Source of the DNA: JBOGDS01 sp050743075
Lineage (GTDB): Bacteria; Actinomycetota; Actinomycetes; Jiangellales; Jiangellaceae
Reading direction: 5' to 3'
NCBI GenBank assembly: GCA_050743075.1
Contig: JBOGDS010000024.1
Location: forward strand, 1 to 50,004
Length of the DNA stretch: 50,004 nt
Shown piece after piece: positions 25,048-34,244 of the stretch. Position 1 is the stretch's first letter. The number at the start of each line of letters is the position of its first letter. Made by a program: the position numbers and the translations under genes. Below the pieces are notes generated by a model, which ran no database searches, was not told the DNA's origin, and worked only from the letters and a program-made list of their open reading frames with translations.

Positions 25048-26466
25048 ATGCCGACCCAGAGGACGTGGACGCGACGGAGCGTCCTGCGAACGACAGGCCT
25101 GGCGACGCTCGGTCTGGCCGCGGCATCGTGCGCCAGCGAGCCGGGAAGCCCAGGAGCCGGAGGCGGTACGGGTGACGGCGACGCCTCGCCGAGTCCCACG
25201 TTCCTGGACCCGGCATCCCAACTCTCCGGTGACCTCTCGATCCTGATGTGGAGCCACTTCGTCCCCAGCCATGACGAATGGTTCGACCAGTTCGTCAGGG
25301 ACTGGGGCGAGCAGGTGGGCGTGAACGTCACGGTCGACCACATCAACGTGGCCGAGGTGCCGCCGCGCATCGCCGCCGAGCTACAGGCGGGTCAGGGTCA
25401 TGACCTCATGCAGTACATCGCGCCGTTGGCGCAGTTCGAGCCGAGCGTGCTCGATCTCACCGACGTGACCGAGGAGGCGAACAACCGGTACGGCGAGCAG
25501 CTCGAGATCTGTCGCCTGTCCTCGTTCAACCCGACGACCGGCAAGTACTACGCCTTCGGTCCCGGCTGGGTGCCCGATCCCGGCAACTACCGGCGCAGCC
25601 TCTGGGAGGCGGTCGGACTACCCGACGGCCCGTCGACGTGGGACGAGCTGCTCGAGGGTGGCACCGATATCAAGGCGAGCCAAGGCGTCCAGATGGGCAT
25701 CGGAATGTCCCAGGAGATCGACTCGAACATGGCCGGCCGCGCGCTCATGTGGTCATTCGGTGCGTCGATCCAGGACGAGAACGAGAACGTCGTGCTCGAC
25801 TCGCCGGAGACCGTCGCCGCGGTCGAGTACATGAGCCAGCTGTTCCAAGGGGCCATGACCGACGAGGTCTTCTCCTGGAACGCCGCAAGCAACAACCAGG
25901 GTCTGGTGTCGGGCCAGCTCAGCTACATCCTCAACTCGATCTCCGGCTACCGGACGGCCCAGGAGACGAACCCCGAGATTGCGGACGACACGCTGTTCGT
26001 GCCGGCGCTCGAGGGTCCCGAGACAGCGCTCGCAGCGCAGCACGTCATGTACAACTGGATCATCCCTCAGCAGGCGGCCAACCCCGACGCGGCGAAGGAG
26101 TTCCTGCTCCACTACGCGGCGAACCTGGAGTCCGCGGCGTACCACTCGCAGCTGTACGACTTCCCGGCCTGGGACGGCCTGGTCCCCAAGCTCGACGACT
26201 GGCTGCAGGACGACCCGTTCGGGTCGGAGCCAGCGGACAAGCTGTCCATCCTCACGACCTCGACCGACTGGGCGACGAACATCGGCCATCCCGGCCCGGC
26301 GAACACCGCCGAGGGCGAGGTCTTCGGTCTGCCGGTCATCCCGAACATGTTCGCGCGGGCAGCCCGCGGCGAGGTGACGCCCGAGCAGTCAGTCGCCGAC
26401 GCCACCGCCGAGGTCGAGGCCATCTTCACCAAGTGGCGCGACCGCGGCCTGATCGGCGGCGGCTGA
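25048..26466 (+). CDS. ABC sugar-type substrate-binding lipoprotein (Tat/Sec)
   Basis: 472 aa from ATG 25048, preceded by GGAGGTG at 25032-25038; the upstream GTG 25036 would lie inside that ribosome site. The signal has twin Arg at 9-10 (TWTRRSVLRTTGLATLGLAA) and lipobox AASC with Cys28. The mature part starts with a Gly/Ser/Asp linker, then DLSILMWSHFVPSHDEWFDQ, VDHINVAEVPPRIAAELQAG, HDLMQYIAPLAQFEP and a C-terminal NMFARAARGEVTPEQSVADA. This is an extracellular solute-binding family 1 protein for a carbohydrate or polyol. The first gene of the importer operon (spacing 4 bp to the ATPase). Confidence 0.93.
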   Translation: MPTQRTWTRRSVLRTTGLATLGLAAASCASEPGSPGAGGGTGDGDASPSPTFLDPASQLSGDLSILMWSHFVPSHDEWFDQFVRDWGEQVGVNVTVDHINVAEVPPRIAAELQAGQGHDLMQYIAPLAQFEPSVLDLTDVTEEANNRYGEQLEICRLSSFNPTTGKYYAFGPGWVPDPGNYRRSLWEAVGLPDGPSTWDELLEGGTDIKASQGVQMGIGMSQEIDSNMAGRALMWSFGASIQDENENVVLDSPETVAAVEYMSQLFQGAMTDEVFSWNAASNNQGLVSGQLSYILNSISGYRTAQETNPEIADDTLFVPALEGPETALAAQHVMYNWIIPQQAANPDAAKEFLLHYAANLESAAYHSQLYDFPAWDGLVPKLDDWLQDDPFGSEPADKLSILTTSTDWATNIGHPGPANTAEGEVFGLPVIPNMFARAARGEVTPEQSVADATAEVEAIFTKWRDRGLIGGG

Positions 26467-26470
26467 GTCC

Positions 26471-27517
26471 ATGACCCGGGTGGTCGAGGTCCGCGGACTG
26501 CGCAAGACGTACGAGGGCGGGCATCGCCATGTCGAGGCACTGCGCGGGATCGACCTGGCCACCGAGGAGGGCGAGTACCTGGTCCTCCTCGGTCCGTCCG
26601 GGTGCGGCAAGACGACGTTGCTGCGCACCATCGCCGGGCTCGAGCAGCCCAGCGAGGGCGACGTGCTGATCGGCGGGCACGTCGTCAACGGTTTGCCGCC
26701 GCGTGCACGCCAGGTCGCCATGGTCTTCCAGAGCTACGCGCTGTACCCGCACAAGACCGTGCTGGCGAACATCGTGTTCCCGCTCAAGGCCGAGCGGATG
26801 GACCGTGGCAGCCGGGACGAGAAGGCGAGATGGGCCGCCGGGCTGCTCGGCATCAGCCACCTGCTCGATCGCAGGCCGCGCGAGCTCTCCGGCGGGGAGC
26901 GGCAGCGCGTCGCGCTGGCCCGCGCGATCGTCCGGCAGCCTCAGGTCTTCCTGCTCGACGAGCCGCTGTCCAACCTGGACGCCAAGCTGCGTGCCTCCGC
27001 GCGCGACGAGCTCAAGCAGTTCCAGCAGCGGATCGGCACGACGACGGTCTACGTCACCCACGACCAGACCGAGGCGATGGGGCTGGGCGACCGGATCGCG
27101 GTCATGGACAGCGGCACGATCCGTCAGCTCGGCCGGCCGACGGACGTCTACGACGATCCCGCCGACACGTTCGTCGCCACCTTCATCGGATCACCGCCGA
27201 TGAACCTCGTTCCACGCGACGGCGCCCTCGTCGGGTTCCGTCCGGAGCACTTCCTCCCAGTCGAGGTGGTCTCCCCCACCCGGGTCACGATCCCGTTCCT
27301 CGTCGACCGGATCGAGTACCTGTCCGGGGATCGGCACGTGTACGGGACGGTCACCCGGATCGGCGAGGAGACGCGGGTCATCGCCCGGCTGCCTTCGACG
27401 GTGTCGACGCCGTTGTCGGCCGGCGAGACGCAGGACTTCGCCGTCCGGGCCGAGCGGCTGCGCTTCTTCGATGCGCAGACAGGTTCCCGGACCGATCCGG
27501 TTCCGATCGCGAGCTGA
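26471..27517 (+). CDS. Sugar ABC importer ATPase, MalK/UgpC-like
   Basis: 348 aa. Walker A LLGPSGCGKTTLL, Q-loop VFQSYALYPHKTV, signature LSGGERQRVALARAIVRQPQ, Walker B VFLLDEPLSNLDAKLR, H-loop VYVTHDQTEAMGLGD. After residue ~235 a TOBE regulatory domain (LVGFRPEHFLPVEV; RIEYLSGDRHVYGTV). MalK-type ATPases with this domain energise carbohydrate import. Having a dedicated ATPase in the operon is notable, because many actinobacterial sugar operons use a shared MsiK encoded elsewhere. Confidence 0.95.
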   Translation: MTRVVEVRGLRKTYEGGHRHVEALRGIDLATEEGEYLVLLGPSGCGKTTLLRTIAGLEQPSEGDVLIGGHVVNGLPPRARQVAMVFQSYALYPHKTVLANIVFPLKAERMDRGSRDEKARWAAGLLGISHLLDRRPRELSGGERQRVALARAIVRQPQVFLLDEPLSNLDAKLRASARDELKQFQQRIGTTTVYVTHDQTEAMGLGDRIAVMDSGTIRQLGRPTDVYDDPADTFVATFIGSPPMNLVPRDGALVGFRPEHFLPVEVVSPTRVTIPFLVDRIEYLSGDRHVYGTVTRIGEETRVIARLPSTVSTPLSAGETQDFAVRAERLRFFDAQTGSRTDPVPIAS

Positions 27518-27524
27518 TCCTCCC

Positions 27525-28463
27525 GTGGAACAGGCGACGGCAGTCCAGCCCGCGACCCCGACGGCGGACCCAACACCGCGTCGACGGCTCGCCGACCGCG
27601 ACGGTCTGCTCGCGTGGCTGCTCCTGCTCCCCTCCGTCGTCTACGTCGTAGCCCTCGTCGCGGTGCCATTCGTCCTCGCGATCGGGTTCGCATTCAGCGA
27701 CGTCAGCGCCGGCGATCCGTCGTTCGACTGGGCCGGCCTCGACGCGTTCCGCCGCGCCTTCGACGACCCCGTCTTCTGGCGGTCGCTACGCAACACGCTC
27801 GTGATCACCGTCATCTCGATGGTGCTGATCGTCGTGTTCGGCAAGGTTCTCGCCAACATCCTCATCGCCGACTTCCGCGGCAAGTGGGTCGTGCGCTTCC
27901 TCGTCCTGCTTCCCTGGACCACCCCGGTGGCGCTGTCCACCGTCTCGTGGCTCTGGCTTCTCGACTCGATCTTCAGCCCGATCGACTGGGTGCTCCGCGA
28001 GCTCGGTCTCATCGACGCGAACATGTACTGGCTCGGCCGGCCGGGCCTGGCGACGGCGTCGGTCATCGCGGTCCACGTGTGGCGGCTCGTGCCCCTGGCC
28101 GCTGTCATCATCCTGGCCGGTCTGATCGCCATCCCGAAAGACGTCGAGGAGGCCGCACGGGTCGACGGCGCGGGATTCTGGCGCCGGATGTTCGAGGTGA
28201 CGATTCCATTGACCCTGCCGCTGATCGCGGTGGCGTCGCTGTTCGGCGCGATCTTCACGTTTACGGACATGGCCGTCGTGTACGTACTCACCCGCGGTGG
28301 GCCGACGAACTCCACCCAGGTGCTGGCGAGCTGGGCCTTCGTCCGCGGCATCGAGGGCGGTGACGTCGCGCAGGGCGCGGCGATCGCCATCTTCCTGTTC
28401 CCGCTGCTGCTGGCCGCCGCCGTCCTCATCCTGCGTGCCGTCCGCCGGATGCAGGTGATGTGA
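27525..28463 (+). CDS. Sugar ABC importer permease, MalF/UgpA-like
   Basis: 312 aa from GTG 27525, seven bases after the ATPase stop. Six membrane helices, starting LLAWLLLLPSVVYVVALVAV. The EAA loop is IPKDVEEAARVDGAGFWRRM, the ATPase contact in binding-protein-dependent permeases. The family-typical VVYVLTRGGPTNSTQVLASW near the C-terminus is present. Pairs with the next permease. Confidence 0.94.
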   Translation: MEQATAVQPATPTADPTPRRRLADRDGLLAWLLLLPSVVYVVALVAVPFVLAIGFAFSDVSAGDPSFDWAGLDAFRRAFDDPVFWRSLRNTLVITVISMVLIVVFGKVLANILIADFRGKWVVRFLVLLPWTTPVALSTVSWLWLLDSIFSPIDWVLRELGLIDANMYWLGRPGLATASVIAVHVWRLVPLAAVIILAGLIAIPKDVEEAARVDGAGFWRRMFEVTIPLTLPLIAVASLFGAIFTFTDMAVVYVLTRGGPTNSTQVLASWAFVRGIEGGDVAQGAAIAIFLFPLLLAAAVLILRAVRRMQVM

Positions 28464-29356
28464 TGGCCGCCGTCGTGACCTCCGAGGCCAGCGCCGAGGA
28501 CCTGCGGAGACGGTACGCGAGGCGACATCGCCTTGGCCGGGTGGGCGTCCATGTCGCGGCTGTGCTCGCCGCGATCGCCTGCGCGGGCCCGTTCCTGTGG
28601 AGCACGATCACTGCACTCAAGCTGAACAGCGACCTGTACGACCCCACGAACAACCCGTTCGCGTTCAACGAGCCGCCGACGCTCGACCATGTCGCGTTCC
28701 TGTTCCAGAGCACCGCGTTCCCCACGTTCCTCTGGAACACGCTCTGGGTCGGCGTGCTGGTCGTCGCGATCACCTTGCTGTTCGGGTTGCCGGCCGCCTA
28801 CTCGCTGGCCCGGCTCGACCGGCCCTGGTCCGGACCGATGGGGATCGCCCTGTTCTTCGTCTACCTCGTGCCGCCCACGCTGCTGTTCCTCTCTCTGACC
28901 CGGGTCGTGGTCGGGCTGGGCCTCCAGGACTCGACCTGGTCGCTCGTCCTGATCTACCCGACGATCACGATCCCGGTCTGCACGTGGCTGCTGATCGGCT
29001 TCCTCAAGGGCCTCCCGAGGGACATCGAGGAACAGGCGATGGTCGACGGGTACAGCCGGGTCGGTGCCTTCGTCCACACGATCATGCCGTTGCTCTTCCC
29101 CGGCGTCGTCGCCGTGATCGTCTTCGCCTTCACGCTGACGGCGAGCGAGTTCATCTACGCGCTGGCGTTCATCTCGCCGTCGGCGGAGAAGGTCGTGAGC
29201 ACGGGCGTACCGACCGAGCTCATCCGGGGTGACGTGTTCTTCTGGCAGTCGCTCCAGGCGTCGAACGTGATCATCGCGCTGCCGATCGCCTTCGTCTTCA
29301 ACCTGTTCCTCAGCCGGTTCGTGTCCGGGTTCACCATGGGCGCGGTCAAGGGCTGA
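28463..29356 (+). CDS. Sugar ABC importer permease, MalG/UgpE-like
   Basis: 297 aa, ATG 28463 overlapping the previous stop by one base (TGATG). N-terminal helix VHVAAVLAAIACAGPFLWST, EAA loop GLPRDIEEQAMVDGYSRVGA, last helix IIALPIAFVFNLFLSRFVSG. A short but clear fragment of a paralogue of this gene (GPFLLSTITTLKLNGDLYDA) lies at 35290-35375. Confidence 0.94.
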   Translation: MAAVVTSEASAEDLRRRYARRHRLGRVGVHVAAVLAAIACAGPFLWSTITALKLNSDLYDPTNNPFAFNEPPTLDHVAFLFQSTAFPTFLWNTLWVGVLVVAITLLFGLPAAYSLARLDRPWSGPMGIALFFVYLVPPTLLFLSLTRVVVGLGLQDSTWSLVLIYPTITIPVCTWLLIGFLKGLPRDIEEQAMVDGYSRVGAFVHTIMPLLFPGVVAVIVFAFTLTASEFIYALAFISPSAEKVVSTGVPTELIRGDVFFWQSLQASNVIIALPIAFVFNLFLSRFVSGFTMGAVKG

Positions 29357-29627
29357 CGGCAGGTGGATCCTGGGTCAGGCCTCGGTGTACAGAGTCCTCC
29401 GGTGAATCGGCAGCGGACCCTCATCGCTGGCGCAGCTGTCGTGGTTGAAGTGCACGGTCGTGCCCGTGCCGCCGCTACCCGGGACTCGTGACCGGCGACC
29501 CTGCGATCGGATGATGAGCGGTTCGCCGTTCCCGTACGTCGTCCCACCGGACCGCGCCGGTTCGGCGCGTCGTTTCGCGCTCACGGATGGCGTGCGGGTG
29601 GCCTACGCGACGGTCGGCTCCTCGAGG
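29357..29627. other. Intergenic region between convergent operons
   Basis: 271 bp between convergent operons. A short open frame on the plus strand (about 29511-29620) reads SARRFALTDGVRVAYATVGS, resembling the N-terminal strand of alpha/beta hydrolases attached to cyclases or LuxR regulators (RFA..DGVR.AY...G), and is then lost; it may be a scrap. I see no convincing terminator or RNA. Confidence 0.35.
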
Positions 29628-32093
29628 TCATTCGATCGCCTGCCTGGCGAGGCCGGTCGGCTCGCGGCCGGCAAGGAGCCACCCGGCTACGCCAGCGGCC
29701 AGGGGGACGCCGCCGGCGATCAGGGCCAGGTGCAGAGCCGGTACCGGAATCAGGCTGCTGATGTCGTCGAGGTAACCCGCGGCCACCCCCAGGTAGGCAC
29801 CGACGGTGCCCAGGGTGACCCCCAACAGGGCCAGGCCCGCAGCGGTCGCGGCCGTCAGGGTCCGGCGGAACGTGCTGGTGGCTCCGGTGGCGGTGAGGGT
29901 GCGCAGATCGCGTTCAGCCTCGCTGCGGATCAGCCCAACGGTCATGGCCATCACCCCCAGTGCCAGCAGGATCCCCACGGCGGTCGCCCCGGACCGCAAC
30001 TGTGCCAGCCCGCCCTGACCGCGCCTGGTCTCGATCGTCAAGCCGGCGTCGGCTGCAAGCTGGCGCGCCGCGGCGAGCGCCTCGCGGTCGACGGGGCCGC
30101 GGGTCTCGGCCAGCCAGCCCGCAGGTACCGGTTCCCACCCCCGCTCGGCCAGCGTCTCGGAGGTCATCAGGGCGGTCGGCAGCGACGTGTAGCCGGGCTC
30201 GATCTGCTGGATGTTCTCGACCCGCTGGGGCGGGTACGACCCGCTGGCCGGGTCGAGAACACCCGAGTAGCTCAGCTCGTCGGCCTCGGTCTCGGAGCTG
30301 ATCAGCTCTGTCCCGCGGCGAACGTCAGACTCGTCGAGGCCGTAAAGCTCGAGCAGCTCGGGCGTGGCGACATGGACGACCCCGATGTCCAGCCGGGTAT
30401 CGCCGACGCGCCTGGCCAGGCCGATGACCGACCGCTCCCCTTCACGCTCGGGTTCCACCCTGGGGTCCGCAGCCACCTCGAGAGCCGTCACCGTGGCGTC
30501 GCTGTCCACTTCGGCGACGATCCGGTCCACGTCGTCCTCCAGCTGCGCGAGCTCGCTGGATGACCAGTCGGGGACGAAGGGTCCTTCGCTGGCACCGGGC
30601 GGGATCAGCAGCTGGCGATCAGACAGGTTGCCCTCCGTCGTGCTGTGCTCGGCGGCCGTCGCGGTGATGACCACGGCCACGGGGATGCCCAGCGCCAGGC
30701 TGATCGCAGCCAGCGCCATCCCCGAGCGGGCCTGGTAGCGGGCCAGGTCCCGCAGCGCCAGCCGGATGGCCGCCGGCAACGGGGCCGCGGCCCGGCCGAG
30801 CAGCCGCAACGCCAGGGGGCTGACCAGCAGCACGCCGACCACGGTCGCCACCATCCCGACCCCCACGAGCAGGACGTTGGTCCAGTTGACCGAGAAACCG
30901 TCGTCGACGTCGCCGGCGCTGGCGAGACACCCCAGGCCCAGAGCGATGAGCACGCCGGCCAGGGCGGCCGAGCGACGCGCCGGCTGGGCGGCAGGGGGGC
31001 GGCCAGAAAGAGCCCGCACCACCGAGACGCGGGCCACCACACGGGCGGGCCACAACGCCGCCCCCGTGGCGGTGACGACCGCCAGCACCATGGCCGTTGC
31101 GATCAGCCACCAGGGCACGTTCAACGGGTCGAGCCGCTGCTGCGCGGCCGTCTCCATGCGGGGCGCGGCGACGACCCAGCCGGCCAGCCCGACAAGCGTG
31201 CCGACCACTGCGGCGAAGGCCCCCACCAGGGCACCGTTGGCCACCATCACCAAACGGAGGTGTTGGGTGGCGGCCCCGATCGCGGCCAGCATGCCCAGCT
31301 GACGTAGCCGCCGCTGTGCCATGACGACGAAGCCCGCGGCCGCCACCAGCGAGACGAACAGCAGCACCACCTCGGCCACACCCAGCACGACAACCGCGGC
31401 GGAGAGGGCCTCGTTGCCCGAACGCACCCCCACCTCGGTCACGGCGTCACCGGGGGCCCGGAACGACTCGACCCGCTCCGAGCTGCCACCCAGCAGGATC
31501 GTCACTGAGTCGGGCGCGTCGTTCCCGGCTGGCACCACCAGTGCGAACTCGTCGTCGAGGTCGCTCGGATTCTCCACCAGACCGACCACGGTCCGCTCCG
31601 TGCCCTCGAACTCGAGACCGTCGCCGATGGCGAGCCTCATCTCGTCGGACAGGCCGTCGGTGAGCGCGAGCTCGGTGTCGTTGGCCGGGTAGCGGCCGTC
31701 GTGCAACGCCAAGCGCGGCCCACCGTAGGGTCCCTCGGGGTCCTGGGCTCGCAGCTCCAGGGGGCCGGACAATCCCTCGACGGGCACCTGGTTGTGACCG
31801 ATCACCTCGATCGTGCCGAACCAGTCCTCGGCGGCGCCGACGGCGGCGTCCAGCGCCTGAGGGTCGGACCCATCGGCCCGCAGGAAATGGTCGGCCGATC
31901 CGAGAACGGCGGCGGGTTGGCCGGGAAGGACGTTGTACGCCGCCGACGCCACCCCCACCGCGGCCGCGACGGCGACGCTCAGCAACGCCAGCACCAGAGC
32001 CTGCTGGCGCCACTCCCGGCGGAACAGCCGCCAGGCCCAGCGGACCACGGCCCTGCGTGCCGCCAACCCGCCCTCGGACGAGCCCTGGCTCAT
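29628..32093 (-). CDS. FtsX/MacB-type ABC transporter permease
   Basis: 821 aa from ATG 32093, overlapping the ATPase stop (ATGA); the longer open frame upstream belongs to the ATPase. N-terminal helix QQALVLALLSVAVAAAVGVA, then a large extracytoplasmic (MacB_PCD-like) domain. FtsX core helices VVVLGVAEVVLLFVSLVAAA and AAIGAATQHLRLVMVANGAL follow, and a second FtsX unit lies near the C-terminus (GILLALGVMAMTVGLIRSEA; LTATGATSTFRRTLTAATAA). This double-FtsX architecture suits lipoprotein, peptide or bacitracin-type stress exporters rather than importers. Regulated by the co-transcribed PadR. Confidence 0.92.
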   Translation of the reverse strand: MSQGSSEGGLAARRAVVRWAWRLFRREWRQQALVLALLSVAVAAAVGVASAAYNVLPGQPAAVLGSADHFLRADGSDPQALDAAVGAAEDWFGTIEVIGHNQVPVEGLSGPLELRAQDPEGPYGGPRLALHDGRYPANDTELALTDGLSDEMRLAIGDGLEFEGTERTVVGLVENPSDLDDEFALVVPAGNDAPDSVTILLGGSSERVESFRAPGDAVTEVGVRSGNEALSAAVVVLGVAEVVLLFVSLVAAAGFVVMAQRRLRQLGMLAAIGAATQHLRLVMVANGALVGAFAAVVGTLVGLAGWVVAAPRMETAAQQRLDPLNVPWWLIATAMVLAVVTATGAALWPARVVARVSVVRALSGRPPAAQPARRSAALAGVLIALGLGCLASAGDVDDGFSVNWTNVLLVGVGMVATVVGVLLVSPLALRLLGRAAAPLPAAIRLALRDLARYQARSGMALAAISLALGIPVAVVITATAAEHSTTEGNLSDRQLLIPPGASEGPFVPDWSSSELAQLEDDVDRIVAEVDSDATVTALEVAADPRVEPEREGERSVIGLARRVGDTRLDIGVVHVATPELLELYGLDESDVRRGTELISSETEADELSYSGVLDPASGSYPPQRVENIQQIEPGYTSLPTALMTSETLAERGWEPVPAGWLAETRGPVDREALAAARQLAADAGLTIETRRGQGGLAQLRSGATAVGILLALGVMAMTVGLIRSEAERDLRTLTATGATSTFRRTLTAATAAGLALLGVTLGTVGAYLGVAAGYLDDISSLIPVPALHLALIAGGVPLAAGVAGWLLAGREPTGLARQAIE

Positions 32094-32815
32094 GCTGGCG
32101 CACCCGGTGCGAGCAGCGACTCCGGGCCGGCAGGAGGCGCGGTCTGGTCGACCATCCGGCCGTCGCGCAGGAAGACCACCCGGTCGGCCCAGGAGGCGAG
32201 CTGGGCGTCGTGCGTCACCACGATGCCGGCCACACCCTGCTTGCACGCCGAGCGCACCATGCGCATGACCGCCTCGCCGTTCACCGAGTCCAGGGCGCCC
32301 GTCGGCTCGTCCGCCAGCAGCACCTGTCGGTCACCCACCACGGCGCGGGCCAACGCCACCCGTTGACGCTCACCGCCGGCGAGCTCGTCGGGATAGCGGC
32401 CGGCTCGGTCGGCGACACCCAATGCCTCCAGCGCCCTCAGCCCAGCTTTGCGTGCGGTTCTGACGCCGACGCCGTCCAGCTCCAGAGGCAGGGAGGCGTT
32501 CTCGACGGCGGTGAGCCCGGCGAGCAGGTTGAAATCCTGGAAGACGTAGCCGACAAAGCGACGGCGCAGCCTGGCCCTGGTGTTGGGCGACATGCCCGAC
32601 ACGTCGACTCCGTTGACCAGCACGTCGCCACTCGTGGCCTGCTCCAGCGTGCCGGCGATCGTTAGCAGTGTGCTCTTGCCGGAGCCACTCGGCCCCATGA
32701 TCGCGACCAGCTCGCCGCCGCGCACTGTCAGGTCGATGTCGCGCAGCGCCTGGACCTCGGCGCGGCCATCGCCGAAGACCTTCGACACCTGGCGCATCTC
32801 AATCGCAACGTTCAT
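32090..32815 (-). CDS. ABC ATPase, MacB/LolD-like
   Basis: 241 aa. Walker A MGPSGSGKSTLL, Q-loop VFQDFNLLAGLTAVEN, signature LAGGERQRVALARAVVGDRQ, Walker B VLLADEPTGALDSVNG and H-loop IVVTHDAQLASWADRVVF. ADEPTGALD and the GKST-LL form are typical of the MacB/LolD/FtsE mechanotransmission group. ATGA overlaps on both sides (PadR upstream, permease downstream) show a single coupled operon. Confidence 0.95.
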   Translation of the reverse strand: MNVAIEMRQVSKVFGDGRAEVQALRDIDLTVRGGELVAIMGPSGSGKSTLLTIAGTLEQATSGDVLVNGVDVSGMSPNTRARLRRRFVGYVFQDFNLLAGLTAVENASLPLELDGVGVRTARKAGLRALEALGVADRAGRYPDELAGGERQRVALARAVVGDRQVLLADEPTGALDSVNGEAVMRMVRSACKQGVAGIVVTHDAQLASWADRVVFLRDGRMVDQTAPPAGPESLLAPGAPA

Positions 32816-33396
32816 CTGCGAGCCTCCGCTGCACGACGTTGTTGTCCGGTCTCAGTCGTCGTGGCAGCCGGAACGGCCGTCCATGGCGTCTGTGTCAGGC
32901 GGGCGTCGGCGGCGTCCAGCCACCGAAGGATGCCCTCGAGGCGGAACAGCTCGGCGTCGACGACGAGCGCCAGGCCGACGTCGTGCTCGGCTGCCTCGGC
33001 CTTGAGATGCGTGTAGCGCTGCATGACCTCGACCAGGTGCCGACGGTGGACCTGCAGGATGCCGCGAACGTCGACGCCGGGCACAGTCACGGCGACCAGC
33101 ACCTTGATGACGAGCTCGTCTCGCGGTGGCGGCACCGAGTCCGGCGGCGTCTTCAGCCACCCCTCCAGCTCATTGTCACCAGCCTGAGTGATCTTGAAGA
33201 CCTTCTGAAGGCCCTCGCCCTCCGTGCTGTCGGACTCCACGAGCCCGTCGCGCTCGAGGCGCTGGAGCGTCGTGTACACCTGCCCGACGTTGAGCGGCCA
33301 GACCTCGCCGGTCCTGGACTCGAACTCCTGCCGCAGCCGTAGCCCGAACTTCGGCCCCTCGCTCAGCAGCGCCAGCAGCGCATGTCGAACACTCAT
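32812..33396 (-). CDS. PadR-family transcriptional regulator
   Basis: 194 aa from ATG 33396 with GGAGACC upstream. PadR wHTH: VRHALLALLSEGPKFGLRLR, then VWPLNVGQVYTTLQRLERDG and VFKITQAGDNELEGWLKTPP. The C-terminal dimerisation domain is VHRRHLVEVMQRYTHLKAEA. It is the first gene of the ABC operon, which PadR regulators normally repress until the exporter substrate binds. The operator is at 33418-33440. Confidence 0.94.
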   Translation of the reverse strand: MSVRHALLALLSEGPKFGLRLRQEFESRTGEVWPLNVGQVYTTLQRLERDGLVESDSTEGEGLQKVFKITQAGDNELEGWLKTPPDSVPPPRDELVIKVLVAVTVPGVDVRGILQVHRRHLVEVMQRYTHLKAEAAEHDVGLALVVDAELFRLEGILRWLDAADARLTQTPWTAVPAATTTETGQQRRAAEARR

Positions 33397-33417
33397 GAGC
33401 GGTCTCCATCGAAGATC

Positions 33418-33440
33418 ATACCCAGTATGATACTTGGTAT
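33418..33440. promoter_or_regulatory. PadR operator, near-perfect 23-bp palindrome
   Basis: ATACCCAGTAT-G-ATACTTGGTAT: 11-bp arms with one mismatch around a single central base, 22 bp upstream of the padR start. PadR proteins are known to bind ATAC...GTAT-type dyads; each arm here also contains an ATAC/GTAT inner pair, so it may accommodate two dimers. It very probably overlaps the operon promoter. Confidence 0.8.
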
Positions 33441-33647
33441 GGTCCGCGGCGTCTAGTGCCCCTACCGGCCCATCGTCAGCACGTCCGTGCCAGCGGCCAT
33501 CGCGCTGGCGCCCGTTTGGCCAGTCGGCGCCACCTGCGGAGGTTGTCGCGCAGGCTGCAGAACTTCTCGTCGCTCGATATCAAGCGGAACTTTAGTTTCA
33601 ACGACATCCTACCGACAGAACTCGAGTTTTCGTATAGGGTCGCAGCC

Positions 33648-34244
33648 GTGGCCGCAGATCGGCGTGACGTGCGACGACGGCTATTCAACCTGGCCGCCGA
33701 GCAGCGCGGGTACTTCACCGCGGCGCAAGCGAGGGAGATCGGACACTCCTACCAGGGTCAGGCGCACCATGTTCGTGCCGGCAACTGGCTACGGACCGAC
33801 CGTGGCTTGTTCCGCCTCGCCGAGTGGGTCCCTGACGTCCACGACGACCTGGCCCGCTGGACGCTGTGGTCCCGGGGCCGTGGCGTCGTCTCGCACGAAA
33901 CGGCGCTCGCGGTGCACGGGATCGGTGAGCTCGAATCCTCCCGGGTTCACCTCACCGTGCCGCCCGGCTTTACCCCGCACAGAGACGCCGTCACCCTCCA
34001 TCATGCCGACCTGCCGGACATAGACGTGATGGAGCGCACCGGATTCCGGGTCACGACACCGGTGCGCTCGCTGATCGACGTCGCCGCCCTCTCGCCCGAC
34101 GAGGATCAACTGGCCAGGGCTCTCGATGGTGCCCGGCAGAGTGGGCTGCTCACGACCCGCCACCTCCGGGCGCGGGCCGAGGCGGTCGACGCCCGCGCGG
34201 CGCTGTACATCGAGCGGGCGATCCAGCGGGCCGAGGCGTCGTGA
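33648..34244 (+). CDS. AbiEi-type antitoxin
   Basis: 198 aa from GTG 33648; the frame is open upstream but only from 33648 (AADRRDVRRRLFNLAAEQRG) does the sequence resemble the family. N-terminal winged helix: RGYFTAAQAREIGHSYQGQ, HHVRAGNWLRTDRGLFRLAE. Then LARWTLWSRGRGVVSHETAL, AVHGIGELESSRVHLTVPPG and TPVRSLIDVAA. This is the AbiEi_3/AbiEi_4-type antitoxin of type IV toxin-antitoxin systems, which represses its own operon through the winged helix. Its stop overlaps the AbiEii start (GTGA). A weak promoter (CCGACA - 17 bp - TAGGGT, 33612-33640) would make the mRNA nearly leaderless. Confidence 0.85.
   Translation: MAADRRDVRRRLFNLAAEQRGYFTAAQAREIGHSYQGQAHHVRAGNWLRTDRGLFRLAEWVPDVHDDLARWTLWSRGRGVVSHETALAVHGIGELESSRVHLTVPPGFTPHRDAVTLHHADLPDIDVMERTGFRVTTPVRSLIDVAALSPDEDQLARALDGARQSGLLTTRHLRARAEAVDARAALYIERAIQRAEAS

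Noticed and set aside
33450..33640. Open frames between the PadR operator and AbiEi, both strands
   Set aside because: No start with ribosome site and no recognisable motif; the AbiEi frame becomes family-like only from 33648.
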